Of a stretch of 10,068 bases of DNA, positions 1 to 6,809 are shown piece by piece; the stretch's first letter is position 1; each line of letters opens with the position of its first letter. The translations under genes were made by a program, and so were the position numbers. The notes under the pieces are model-generated. The model worked only from the letters and a program-made list of their open reading frames with translations, ran no database searches and was not told the DNA's origin. The stretch is from positions 1-10,068 of the forward strand of contig DATLRW010000161.1 of NCBI GenBank assembly GCA_035534495.1, written 5' to 3'. Source of the DNA: JAKASX01 sp035534495. GTDB lineage: Bacteria > Acidobacteriota > Terriglobia > Acidiferrales > UBA7541.

Positions 1-54
1 TTCGCGTTGTTCCCGCTCCAGTTGCAACGGGGCCAGGGGTCGTCCCAAACTCAT
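1..54 (-). CDS. IS630-like transposase, N-terminal fragment (runs off left edge)
   Basis: Only the first 18 codons are in the window. The minus strand begins with ATG at 54-52 and reads MSLGRPLAPLQLEREQRE. This matches the usual opening of many IS630-family DDE transposases (a GRP-APL-L--E-RE pattern ahead of the helix-turn-helix DNA-binding region). A strong ribosome binding site GGAGG lies 5 nt before the ATG, so the start is well supported. The family call rests on recognising this short N-terminal pattern; the helix-turn-helix and catalytic DDE residues lie outside the window. Whether the gene is intact cannot be judged. Confidence 0.65.
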   Translation of the reverse strand, partial: MSLGRPLAPLQLEREQRE

Positions 55-139
55 AGGCACCTCCATTCTCCACAGAAGATGCCTAAGGGGAAGACCATCG
101 CGCAATGGTTATATTAGTGACTTACGGGACACAACACTA
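1..139 (-). mobile_element. Probable end of an IS630-like insertion element
   Basis: The stretch between the transposase start and the methyltransferase should contain one terminus of the element. Reading inward on the minus strand, a plausible tip is TGTCCCGTAAGTC (complement of about 119-131), followed by a TATAAC -10-like box at complement(108..113) that could drive the transposase. IS630 elements insert at TA dinucleotides, and a TA is present at 138-139 just outside this tip. The exact boundary is uncertain because the opposite inverted repeat is not in the window. The element end lies only about 40-85 bp from the candidate starts of the following methyltransferase. Confidence 0.4.
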
Positions 140-221
140 GACGCGGACGGAATTTGTCAAGATTTTTCCAACTCCAATGCGGTTCGCTCACGCGGAGCGC
201 GCTCGATCGCGGGGGATTCCT

Positions 222-1034
222 TTGAATATCCATCTGGACGCATACGATATTGCCTACAGTGACGTTGGACAGGAACTGCTGAAGAAGGTCGGCGAAGAGG
301 TTTACGGGGAATATATCGGCCAGCTCAGCTGGATGACCACCGAGGAGTACCGTCGTTTCATTGCTCGCCTGGCGCCGACCCCCGAATCCCATGTCCTCGA
401 AATCGGCAGCGGCAATGGAGGCGCCGCCGTCTACCTGGCCACGGCCACCAAAGCCCGGGCGACCGGTCTCGATAACAACGAAGCGGGTATCCGTTGGGCG
501 GTGGCTTTGTCGAAGGCGAAGGGAGTCGAGGACCGGGTGGAATTTCGGTTGGGCAACGCCATGGAGCGTCTGCCGTTTGGCGACAATACATTCGACGCCG
601 TTTTCGCCAACGATACGTTCAGCCTGATCCCCGATCGCGCCGGGTTGCTGCGCGAGTGTCACCGCGTTCTGCATCCCGGCGGCCGCCTGCTCTATACCGA
701 CCCGATGGTTCTGGTCGGAATCGTCACCAGCGACGAGATCACCGTGCGCACCTGGGCCGGCCTGACGTGCCTGATTTCCCGGGGAGGAAACGAGAGTTTG
801 CTCCAGGCGGCGGGGTTTGAGCTGCTGTTGTATGAAGATTTGACCGAGAGCGTCGTCACGGTGGCGCAACGCCAGGCTGCTGCTTTCGCAAGGTTCCGCG
901 AGGAAATCGTCGGCGGCATGGGGGAAGAGATCTATCAGGGCCTGGTCCAGTCCACCTGGATGGCGAAGACGCTGGCCGAACAGAGACGGCTGATCCGCAT
1001 TGCCTATCTCTCGCGCAAGATCGCCGCACTCTGA
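222..1034 (+). CDS. Class I SAM-dependent methyltransferase (Methyltransf_11/25 type)
   Basis: This encodes a cytoplasmic S-adenosylmethionine-dependent methyltransferase of about 270 residues; the substrate is unknown. The glycine-rich SAM loop VLEIGSGNGG is at about residues 58-67. An acidic residue in GLDNN (about 82-86) probably contacts the SAM ribose. Motifs NAMERLPFGDNTFDAVFAND and LLRECHRVLHPGGRLLYTD give the typical order of motifs II-IV. I prefer the TTG start at 222 (protein begins MNIHLDAYD) because GGGGGA lies about 6 nt upstream. An in-frame ATG at 177 adds 15 residues but has no visible Shine-Dalgarno sequence and little family-like sequence. The N-terminal segment GEEVYGEYIGQLSWMT resembles that of small-molecule methyltransferases of the sarcosine/sterol-type fold, but this does not fix the substrate. 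The gene is convergent with the next methyltransferase. Confidence 0.85.
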   Translation: MNIHLDAYDIAYSDVGQELLKKVGEEVYGEYIGQLSWMTTEEYRRFIARLAPTPESHVLEIGSGNGGAAVYLATATKARATGLDNNEAGIRWAVALSKAKGVEDRVEFRLGNAMERLPFGDNTFDAVFANDTFSLIPDRAGLLRECHRVLHPGGRLLYTDPMVLVGIVTSDEITVRTWAGLTCLISRGGNESLLQAAGFELLLYEDLTESVVTVAQRQAAAFARFREEIVGGMGEEIYQGLVQSTWMAKTLAEQRRLIRIAYLSRKIAAL

Positions 1035-1075
1035 AGCGAAAACGCCCGAAGCAAAAGCCCCTGAAGCGAAACCGT
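1031..1075. repeat. Three phased 15-bp repeats filling the convergent intergenic gap
   Basis: Units at 1031-1045 (CTGAAGCGAAAACGC), 1046-1060 (CCGAAGCAAAAGCCC) and 1061-1075 (CTGAAGCGAAACCGT) are similar and directly abutting. The first unit contains the stop codon of the upstream methyltransferase, and the last reaches the first base of the stop codon of the opposite gene. Read from 1033, one frame off the upstream gene, the repeats encode EAKTP-EAKAP-EAKP, a typical low-complexity linker or tail. This may be a relic of a longer C-terminal tail, or a tandem duplication between genes. No hairpin terminator is evident here. Confidence 0.6.
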
Positions 1076-1752
1076 CAGTCCGGCTTCGGGTCGTTTCCGC
1101 CAGGCTGGACGGCCCGGTACAGACGGATCGTTCCCAGAACGGTTGAATAGCTCGCCGTCTCCCTCACGTTGATCAAACCGCACCGGGAGATCATTTCCGG
1201 CAAGCGGCCCGCGACGTTATCTTCGGTCGTCTCCATCCCGTCGAATTTCCGGAGAAGAGAGAACGCGGCGCGCATCAATCCGTTCGCCGGCAGGCCAAAG
1301 TCGGCCAGGTGCAGCTCGCCGCCGGGCGTGAGAACGCGAGCGGTTTCGGAAAGCGCATCCAATTTGCCCTCATGCGGCAGGTGGTGAAAAAAGAGGGTGG
1401 ATAGCACGCGGTCGAAGAAGTGATTGGGGTAGGGAAGCTGCTGGGCCAGTCCAACGTGGAAGTCGATCGATACCCCTTCGCGAGCGGCTTTTTTTCGCGC
1501 CATGTCGATGGCCACCGGGTCGGCGTCGATGCCCACGACGCGGGCGGCGGGCAGGGCTCGCTTGGCCATGAGCGCCAGCGTTCCGGTTCCGCAGCCCAGG
1601 TCCAGGACGCGAAACCCGGGACGCAGGGCCGCCGCGGACAAAAGCCGCGACTTGAATCTCCGTTCGCGCACGGTCACCCGCACCAGGGGATCGTAGAGAT
1701 CCAGCCGGGAGCTGTGGCCCATGGCGCCGAAGTAATCTCCGCTGCGAGTCAT
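1075..1752 (-). CDS. Class I SAM-dependent methyltransferase
   Basis: A 225-residue soluble methyltransferase of the Methyltransf_11/25 type; the substrate cannot be inferred. The SAM-binding loop VLDLGCGTG is at residues 49-57, the acidic ribose-binding motif VVGIDAD at 72-78, a motif around STLFFHHLP near 115, and the late motif RVLTPGGELHLADFG near 140. The chosen ATG at 1752-1750 begins MTRSGDYFGAMGHSS, which fits family N termini. The reading frame stays open to 2052, but the extra 100 residues are arginine/proline-rich, overlap the divergent hydrolase gene antisense, and look non-coding. No clear Shine-Dalgarno precedes this ATG, so leaderless or weak initiation is possible. The gene is convergent with the first methyltransferase and divergent from the C45-like hydrolase; the two methyltransferases are not close duplicates. 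Confidence 0.82.
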   Translation of the reverse strand: MTRSGDYFGAMGHSSRLDLYDPLVRVTVRERRFKSRLLSAAALRPGFRVLDLGCGTGTLALMAKRALPAARVVGIDADPVAIDMARKKAAREGVSIDFHVGLAQQLPYPNHFFDRVLSTLFFHHLPHEGKLDALSETARVLTPGGELHLADFGLPANGLMRAAFSLLRKFDGMETTEDNVAGRLPEMISRCGLINVRETASYSTVLGTIRLYRAVQPGGNDPKPD

Positions 1753-1785
1753 CGACGGCCATTGTACGCCGCCGGGCCTGCGCGA

Positions 1786-1815
1786 TTGACACTGTCGCAA
1801 GGCGCCGCCTAACAT
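1786..1815 (+). promoter_or_regulatory. Sigma70-like promoter of the C45-like hydrolase gene
   Basis: A perfect -35 box TTGACA at 1786-1791 is followed after 18 bp by TAACAT at 1810-1815 (4 of 6 matches to TATAAT). Predicted transcription would begin near 1822, about 24 nt before the ATG at 1846, leaving room for the GGAGG ribosome binding site at 1832-1836. This also argues against the upstream TTG at 1825 as the true start. Confidence 0.5.
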
Positions 1816-1845
1816 CGCAGGCATTTGGCGCGGAGGAAATCCGGA

Positions 1846-3327
1846 ATGCGGAAGACGGTCCGGCATGCGGCCTGGAATGTTTGGGCGCTGGCTGCCGTCC
1901 TGGCGACCTTCCGCCTGAGTGTCCGCGAGAGCCCGCTTCTGGCCTCTTCGCGCACTCTGGACCACAGCGCCCCGGCGGAGTCGGCTCGGTCGCAAGAGGC
2001 GCGGCTCGCGGGTTCCTACCGGTTCGAAAGAAATGGCTGGATATACGTGCACCTGCAGGGTTCACCGGAAGATATCGGGTTTCAACACGGCTACCTGCTC
2101 GCCCCGGAGATTGCCGATGCATTCCGCGCCGTGCGTCTGGAGGAAGTTCACCAGACCGAGCGCGGCTGGTCCTTCTACCGCCGCGCCGCCCGCAAGATGC
2201 TCTGGCCGAAAATCGATCCGGAATATCAGGCCGAACTGCGCGGCATCGTCGAGGGGCTGCGCGCGCGGGGCGTATCGCTCGATCTGGACGATATCGTCGC
2301 TCTGAACGCGTTCCAGGAACTCCCCGATTACTACGTTCCCTGGTACGACGCCCGGCATCTGCAATCTCTCAACCGCCTCAATCCGAACCGCTTCGAGCAT
2401 TGCAGCGCCTTTATCGCCACGGGAAGCTACACGCGCCATCACGACATCGTCATGGGGCACAACAACTGGGCCAGTTACGTCGATGGAGAGCGGTGGCGAA
2501 TCATCTTCGATATCGTTCCCGAGCGCGGCTATCGCATCCTGATGGACGGCTTTCCCGGCGTTATTACCAGCGACGACGATTTCGGGATCAATTCGGACGG
2601 AATGATGGTGACTGAAACGACCATTTCCGGTTTTTTCGGCTGGAATCCCAATGGCGTGCCCGAATTCGAGCGTTCGCGGAAGGCGCTCCAGTATGCCGGT
2701 TCGATCGACGATTACGTCCGCATCATGAATCAGGGAAACAACGGCGGCTATGCCAACGACTGGCTGCTCGGCGACCGGAAAACAGGGGAAATCGCGCGAT
2801 TCGAACAGGGCCTGACGCACTGGCGGTTATGGCGCAAGAAAGACGGCTATTTCGTCGGGGCGAATTTTCCGAGCGATCCTCAGGTGATCGCCGAAGAGAC
2901 CACATTCAACCCGAACGATCCTTCCAATTCCGATAACGCCCGCCATCTCCGGTGGGAACAACTGATGCGGCAGTACAAGGGGAAAATCGACGTCTCGCTC
3001 GCCGAGACGTTCGAGGCCGATCACTACGACGCATTTTCCAGGACGGAAGGAGCGGACGAGCGTACCTTGTGCAGCCACATGGATCTGTGTCCTCGCGGTC
3101 CGGACCCCTTCGATCCGTTCGGGGCGACCCAAGCCAAAGTCACCGACAGCGAACTGGCCGCCCACATGAGCCTGATCGCGCGGCTCGGGCATCCCTGTGG
3201 CCAGAATTTCTACGCGGGGCCGTTCCTGGCTGCCCATCCCCAATTCGATTGGGAACGGTTGATCCTGCACGACATGCTTGCCTATCCTTGGACCCGATTT
3301 TCTTCGGGCGAAAAACGGACCGACTAG
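1846..3327 (+). CDS. Secreted C45-like Ntn-hydrolase (acyltransferase/amidase or phospholipase B-like)
   Basis: A 493-residue exported protein related to the peptidase C45 / phospholipase B-like superfamily of self-processing N-terminal-nucleophile hydrolases, which cleave or transfer acyl-amide or ester bonds. The ATG at 1846 is preceded by GGAGG with 9-nt spacing. Residues 1-35 contain arginines and a hydrophobic stretch (WNVWALAAVLATF) consistent with a signal peptide. A conserved early motif RFERNGWIYVHLQGSPEDIGFQHG precedes the probable nucleophile Cys186 in HCSAFIATGS. This is followed by GHNNW (204-208) and a FGINSDGMMVTET segment, as expected for the Ntn core after autocleavage before the Cys. 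The natural substrate is unknown. The gene lies alone on its strand, divergent from a methyltransferase and convergent with the PEP-CTERM gene. A longer frame from TTG 1825 is possible but less likely. Confidence 0.8.
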   Translation: MRKTVRHAAWNVWALAAVLATFRLSVRESPLLASSRTLDHSAPAESARSQEARLAGSYRFERNGWIYVHLQGSPEDIGFQHGYLLAPEIADAFRAVRLEEVHQTERGWSFYRRAARKMLWPKIDPEYQAELRGIVEGLRARGVSLDLDDIVALNAFQELPDYYVPWYDARHLQSLNRLNPNRFEHCSAFIATGSYTRHHDIVMGHNNWASYVDGERWRIIFDIVPERGYRILMDGFPGVITSDDDFGINSDGMMVTETTISGFFGWNPNGVPEFERSRKALQYAGSIDDYVRIMNQGNNGGYANDWLLGDRKTGEIARFEQGLTHWRLWRKKDGYFVGANFPSDPQVIAEETTFNPNDPSNSDNARHLRWEQLMRQYKGKIDVSLAETFEADHYDAFSRTEGADERTLCSHMDLCPRGPDPFDPFGATQAKVTDSELAAHMSLIARLGHPCGQNFYAGPFLAAHPQFDWERLILHDMLAYPWTRFSSGEKRTD

Positions 3328-3344
3328 ATTTCCACGAGAATCTA
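3325..3344. terminator. Short inverted repeat spanning both convergent stop codons (weak bidirectional terminator candidate)
   Basis: TAGATT (3325-3330) and AATCTA (3339-3344) form a 6-bp stem with an 8-nt loop. The TAG of each arm is the stop codon of one of the two convergent genes: the hydrolase on plus and the PEP-CTERM gene on minus. The stem is AT-rich and no long T-run follows on either side, so it is a weak terminator at best. Confidence 0.25.
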
Positions 3345-4139
3345 TCCCTCCGCCAGGCGCCTGCGCACGGTGCCGGCCAAGAGCAACAGGAGCCCCGAGC
3401 CGACCAGAACGATCGTTCCCGGCTCTGGTGTCACGGTGACGGCAACGGCTTCGCTCAGCGGCGTGGTGTCGGTCAGGACGCAGGGACCGGTTGTGCAGGA
3501 CTGATTGGTCAGGAATCCCCAGAAAATCGTGCCCGTGGGAAATCCACTGATGTTATTGAAGGCGATGGAAAGCGGCGCCCCGTTGAACGCCCCGAGATCG
3601 TAGACGTAAACCTCAAAAGAACTCGGTGATGCGGTTACTTGCGCGGTGGCGGATGCATAGGCGCTGAAGTTGGCGTTCACACCGGAACCGGACGCCAGGC
3701 TCAGGTTGCCCACGTTGGCTGCGAGGAAATCGGTCAGGGCACCGGAAGAATAGGACGAACTCGTCAGGGTGGTTGCGCCGTTTCCGTTGACCGTGAACGA
3801 AGGCATCGAGTCGCCTGTCGGCACGAGAACGGTCAGATAGGCCTCTCCCGTGTTCTTTCCTCCATTAGTTAGTTGGAAGGAAAGAGTGGGCAATGCGTTG
3901 CTGGTAATGATGCTGACGGCGCCCGCCGTGCCTGTGCAGCCCGTGCCGCACAAGCGAACGTCCGCCGGGTCCACCAGAGTCGATGATTGAGTCGTGAGGT
4001 CGAGACTCTTTGTGAGCGGCGGCGCCACGTTGAAATTCGTCGATTTCTGTTGCTCGGCCTTCGCCCCGATGCTACAGGACAGGAACATAAAACAGCTGAT
4101 TGCTACGTTCAGCCACTGTCTAACGACTTTTTGGGTCAT
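3342..4139 (-). CDS. PEP-CTERM sorting-domain surface protein
   Basis: A 265-residue exported protein predicted to be an exosortase substrate. The ATG at 4139 has AAGGAG 9 nt upstream and starts a signal peptide (MTQKVVRQWL, then a hydrophobic core, with cleavage expected after AKA at about residue 28). The frame is open to 4199, but that lies at the predicted transcription start and adds no signal-like sequence. The mature part is rich in Ser, Thr, Gly, Asn and Ala, with two Cys pairs (64/68 in CGTGC and 215/220 in CTTGPC). The C terminus is a classical tripartite PEP-CTERM tail: PEP at 238-240, hydrophobic helix GTIVLVGSGLLLLLAG, and basic end VRRRLAEG. I do not recognise a catalytic domain; it may be an extracellular-matrix or floc-associated protein. 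It has its own sigma54-like promoter downstream of the xrt-epsI-prsT unit. Confidence 0.88.
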   Translation of the reverse strand: MTQKVVRQWLNVAISCFMFLSCSIGAKAEQQKSTNFNVAPPLTKSLDLTTQSSTLVDPADVRLCGTGCTGTAGAVSIITSNALPTLSFQLTNGGKNTGEAYLTVLVPTGDSMPSFTVNGNGATTLTSSSYSSGALTDFLAANVGNLSLASGSGVNANFSAYASATAQVTASPSSFEVYVYDLGAFNGAPLSIAFNNISGFPTGTIFWGFLTNQSCTTGPCVLTDTTPLSEAVAVTVTPEPGTIVLVGSGLLLLLAGTVRRRLAEG

Positions 4140-4206
4140 CTTGTGGACTCCTTGCCATCTTCCTCTGCACCAGAAACCCCTGTGAGATTGTTCCCGCATT
4201 CTCTAT

Positions 4207-4222
4207 TGCAGGAATCGTTCCA
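4207..4222 (-). promoter_or_regulatory. Sigma54 (-24/-12) promoter of the PEP-CTERM gene
   Basis: On the minus strand the site reads TGGAACGATTCCTGCA, against the RpoN consensus TGGCACG-N4-TTGCW. GG and GC are separated by exactly 10 bp, and only two of the 12 scored positions differ. The predicted start of transcription is near 4197, giving a leader of about 57 nt before the ATG at 4139. Regulation of PEP-CTERM genes by RpoN with the PrsK/PrsR two-component pair is known in exosortase bacteria. The activator gene is not in this window. Confidence 0.65.
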
Positions 4223-4366
4223 AAGTCCGTCATGGTTTGTAACCTTCCATCACCCAGAAAAAGAAGGCCGTTAGGGAAGATGTTCCCAAATGCCTTGGCG
4301 GAAATTCCGGCCTGTATCTAGAAATGTCTGAACTGTCGCTAAAGTTTTAGTCATCCTGACGCTTTC
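4223..4366. promoter_or_regulatory. Upstream region of the PEP-CTERM gene with short inverted repeats
   Basis: This noncoding stretch lies between the end of the TPR gene and the sigma54-like element. It holds three short palindromes: GGGAA-N4-TTCCC at 4274-4287, CGGAA-A-TTCCG at 4299-4309, and CTAAA-GT-TTTAG at 4339-4350. The first two lie about 50-90 bp upstream of the -24 element, where activator-binding sites for a sigma54 enhancer-binding protein are often found. No convincing intrinsic terminator for the TPR gene is visible. The operator role is an inference from position and symmetry. Confidence 0.3.
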
Positions 4367-6739
4367 TCAACGTGCCTCGGCAGTGGCCGTCACCGGCGCG
4401 GGTGCCAGAGAAATTACCGGCGACTTTGCCATCAATGCGCGGCGCGCGGCGGCCTGCTCGTTTGGCGGCAGGCCCAGTTTCAGGGCCAAATCGAGCGCCT
4501 GGCGCGCGCGGGATTTGTCTTTTTGGCCAATGAGCGCCATGCCCAAATGGAATTGAAATGCGGAGTCGCGAGGGCGTGCCTGCGCCGCCATTTCCAGCTC
4601 GGGCAGGGCCAGTGAGTTGACGCCGCGCTCGTGATAGATCCAACCGAGGGCGTCGGCAACACTTGGATTTTGAGGAAATTTGGCTTTCAGGTCTTGCGCC
4701 AGACCGAGCGACTGATCGAGGTGCGTATCCTGCGCGGCCCAGCACCGAACCAGGGCCAGCCTTGCGGCATCCGAGTCAGGGGCTTGGGTTCTGGCGGACT
4801 TGAAATATGGCTCGGCTTGGGCGTATTGACCTGTTTGCATTCGCAGCTCGCCGGCGAGCAGATAACTTTCGATGGCGGCGGGGTCGGCCTGGATTGCGGC
4901 ATCATACTTTTGGGCGGCTTCCGCTGTTTCTCCTCGCTTCTGGAGGATTTCGCCCAGCAGATCGAGCGCCGTGGCGTGCTTTGGGTCGCTGGCGAGCGAA
5001 ATGCGGATGGAGGATTCGGCTTGGCCGAAATTTCCCTCGATGAAATAGAGTTGGGCCAGCAACTCGTTGGCGTCCGGGTCTTGCGGGGAGCGGACCATCC
5101 AGGCGCGAACCTTCCGGACGGCCAGTGACGCTTCGCCCGCGGACGCCAATTGGCCGGCATACCAGGCAACCAGCGGGAATGGCTGGCTCGCGACCGATAC
5201 CATCTGGGTGAATTGCTGGTCGGCGCGGCCAAAATTCTTTCGGAGGATGTCATAGCGGATGGCCACCTGCTGCAAGGACTGAGGCAATTGAGGCGTTTTC
5301 TCGGCGGCCGCGATCACCTGGCCGGCTGATTGCAGATTTCCCTCCATCATGTCGGCCTGCGCGAGCAGGAGGTAGCCGTTGACCGAGCCTGGGTTGATCG
5401 ATAGCACCTTCTTGGCGTATGCGGCTCCCAGTCGCCAGTCGTTCGATTCCAGCGCGATCTGCCCCAGGCGCGCATAGGCCTCGACGAACTTGTCGTTTTC
5501 CTGAATGCAATTGTTAAAAGCCAGCTTGGCGCGGTCGAGCTGGCCGGTCGCCAGCCAGGTCATTCCCAAATAAAAGTTCGAGAGAAGGGAATTGGGATTG
5601 TCTTTGCGGGCCGCCTGCAGGGATTGGCTGGCTTGCGCATAATCCCCCTTGAGATAGTCGAGAGCGCCTTCGAGCGCGTGTGCGTCGTCGCTCTGGGGAT
5701 CGCGGCGAAGTACGGTGGCGGTGAACTTTTCGGCATTGGAAATTTGATGGAGCGTCAAATAGGCGCTGGCCAGATTCTTTTCGACCAGTTCGCTGGGATG
5801 AGAGGCTTCGGCGGCTCGATATTCCACGATCGCCCGGCTCAACTCGTTCCGCCACAACCAGAAATTGCCGAGTGCGACATGCAGATTCGGGAATCGGGAC
5901 TGGCGCGCGTCGAGCGCCTTGAACAACTGGTCGACGTCCTCGATACGGCCATGCCGAAGGTAGAGATCGGCCAGGCATAGCTCGAGACCGAGCGACTGCG
6001 GGTGTTCTTGGATGCCGGTGGTGAGCAGGGCCTCGGCTTGCGCCGTCTTTCCCTCCAGGTCCAGCACGTTGGACAGGTTTTGATAGTTTTCCGTCCGGCC
6101 CGGACCGAGCGCGAGCGCGTGCCGGTAGTCCTGCTCGGCGGCGGGATACTGTTTTTGCCCGATTTCGGCCAAACCGCACAGGGCGTACGCTTGATCTTTG
6201 CCCGGCGCCAGGCGCCGAAGCGTGTCGCACTGTTTAGCCGCCTGGTCGAGGGTTCCTTTCGTCAGGTCCAGTTTCATCTGGGCAATTTCGGCGCGCACAT
6301 TGTTGGGCGAGAGTTGGCGAACCCGGTCGATCTGGTGTTGGGCCAAATCGCTTTGATCCGCCGCGATATAGAGTTCGGCCAGGTCGAGCCGCGCGGGGAC
6401 GAAGGAGGGCTGTTCGTTGACGACTTCCTTTAGATCCTGGTAGCTTTCCCGCCACTCGTGCAGTTGGTTTTCCACGCCGGCCAGTTCATAGCGAGCCTGC
6501 CAATCTTTCGGTTCGTGTTGGAGCGCGTTGCGGAACTGGATGGCCGCGGCGCTGAACTTCTTCTGCGCGATATATGTTTTGCCGCTGGCGACGTAGGCGC
6601 TCGCCGCCGCCTGCGGATCGCTCTGGCAGCCCGCGCATGTACATGCCAGCGCGAGAAGCGCGATGGGAAAGACAATGGCGGAGCGCCGCTGCCGGCCGGC
6701 AGGCGGTGTGATCTTTCGATTTTTCCATCCAGACTGCAT
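4367..6739 (-). CDS. prsT: PEP-CTERM system TPR-repeat protein (PrsT-like), putative lipoprotein
   Basis: A 790-residue exported tetratricopeptide-repeat protein of the type found beside exosortase genes and thought to take part in export or assembly of PEP-CTERM proteins and exopolysaccharide. The ATG at 6739 is preceded by GGAGGG with 8-nt spacing. The N terminus has basic residues, then the hydrophobic stretch AIVFPIALLALACTCAGC. Cys38 is a possible lipidation site, although the residue at -3 is Cys rather than the usual Leu. From about residue 45 to 770 the sequence is continuous TPR-like helical hairpins at about 34-residue spacing. The C-terminal segment ADALGWIYHERGVNSLAL followed by FQFHLGMALIGQKDKSRA is characteristic of this family. 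It is somewhat shorter than PrsT proteins I know (around 900). It lies 70 bp after epsI on the same strand, with no separate promoter seen, so it is probably co-transcribed with xrt and epsI. Confidence 0.82.
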   Translation of the reverse strand: MQSGWKNRKITPPAGRQRRSAIVFPIALLALACTCAGCQSDPQAAASAYVASGKTYIAQKKFSAAAIQFRNALQHEPKDWQARYELAGVENQLHEWRESYQDLKEVVNEQPSFVPARLDLAELYIAADQSDLAQHQIDRVRQLSPNNVRAEIAQMKLDLTKGTLDQAAKQCDTLRRLAPGKDQAYALCGLAEIGQKQYPAAEQDYRHALALGPGRTENYQNLSNVLDLEGKTAQAEALLTTGIQEHPQSLGLELCLADLYLRHGRIEDVDQLFKALDARQSRFPNLHVALGNFWLWRNELSRAIVEYRAAEASHPSELVEKNLASAYLTLHQISNAEKFTATVLRRDPQSDDAHALEGALDYLKGDYAQASQSLQAARKDNPNSLLSNFYLGMTWLATGQLDRAKLAFNNCIQENDKFVEAYARLGQIALESNDWRLGAAYAKKVLSINPGSVNGYLLLAQADMMEGNLQSAGQVIAAAEKTPQLPQSLQQVAIRYDILRKNFGRADQQFTQMVSVASQPFPLVAWYAGQLASAGEASLAVRKVRAWMVRSPQDPDANELLAQLYFIEGNFGQAESSIRISLASDPKHATALDLLGEILQKRGETAEAAQKYDAAIQADPAAIESYLLAGELRMQTGQYAQAEPYFKSARTQAPDSDAARLALVRCWAAQDTHLDQSLGLAQDLKAKFPQNPSVADALGWIYHERGVNSLALPELEMAAQARPRDSAFQFHLGMALIGQKDKSRARQALDLALKLGLPPNEQAAARRALMAKSPVISLAPAPVTATAEAR

Positions 6740-6809
6740 GGTTGTTTCCCTCCTCGATTTGTGTTGGCCCGTCCGCCCCGTCGCTTCCTCGCCCGGTCGT
6801 GGCCTGCCT

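Noticed and set aside
114..869. 251-codon open frame on the minus strand antisense to the first methyltransferase
   Set aside because: It has no recognisable motif and overlaps a plus-strand gene with clear SAM-binding motifs; long antisense frames are common in GC-rich DNA.
1753..2052. 100-codon N-terminal extension of the second methyltransferase
   Set aside because: The extension is Arg/Pro-rich, lies antisense to the hydrolase gene, and methyltransferase family similarity begins only after the ATG at 1752.
2062..2820. 252-codon minus-strand frame inside the C45-like hydrolase
   Set aside because: It is a mirror frame of a gene with strong family motifs and shows no domain of its own.
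4631..5128. Plus-strand frames antisense to the TPR gene (also 5624-5980 and 6002-6433)
   Set aside because: They lie wholly inside the TPR coding region, lack recognisable domains, and reflect codon bias on the opposite strand.
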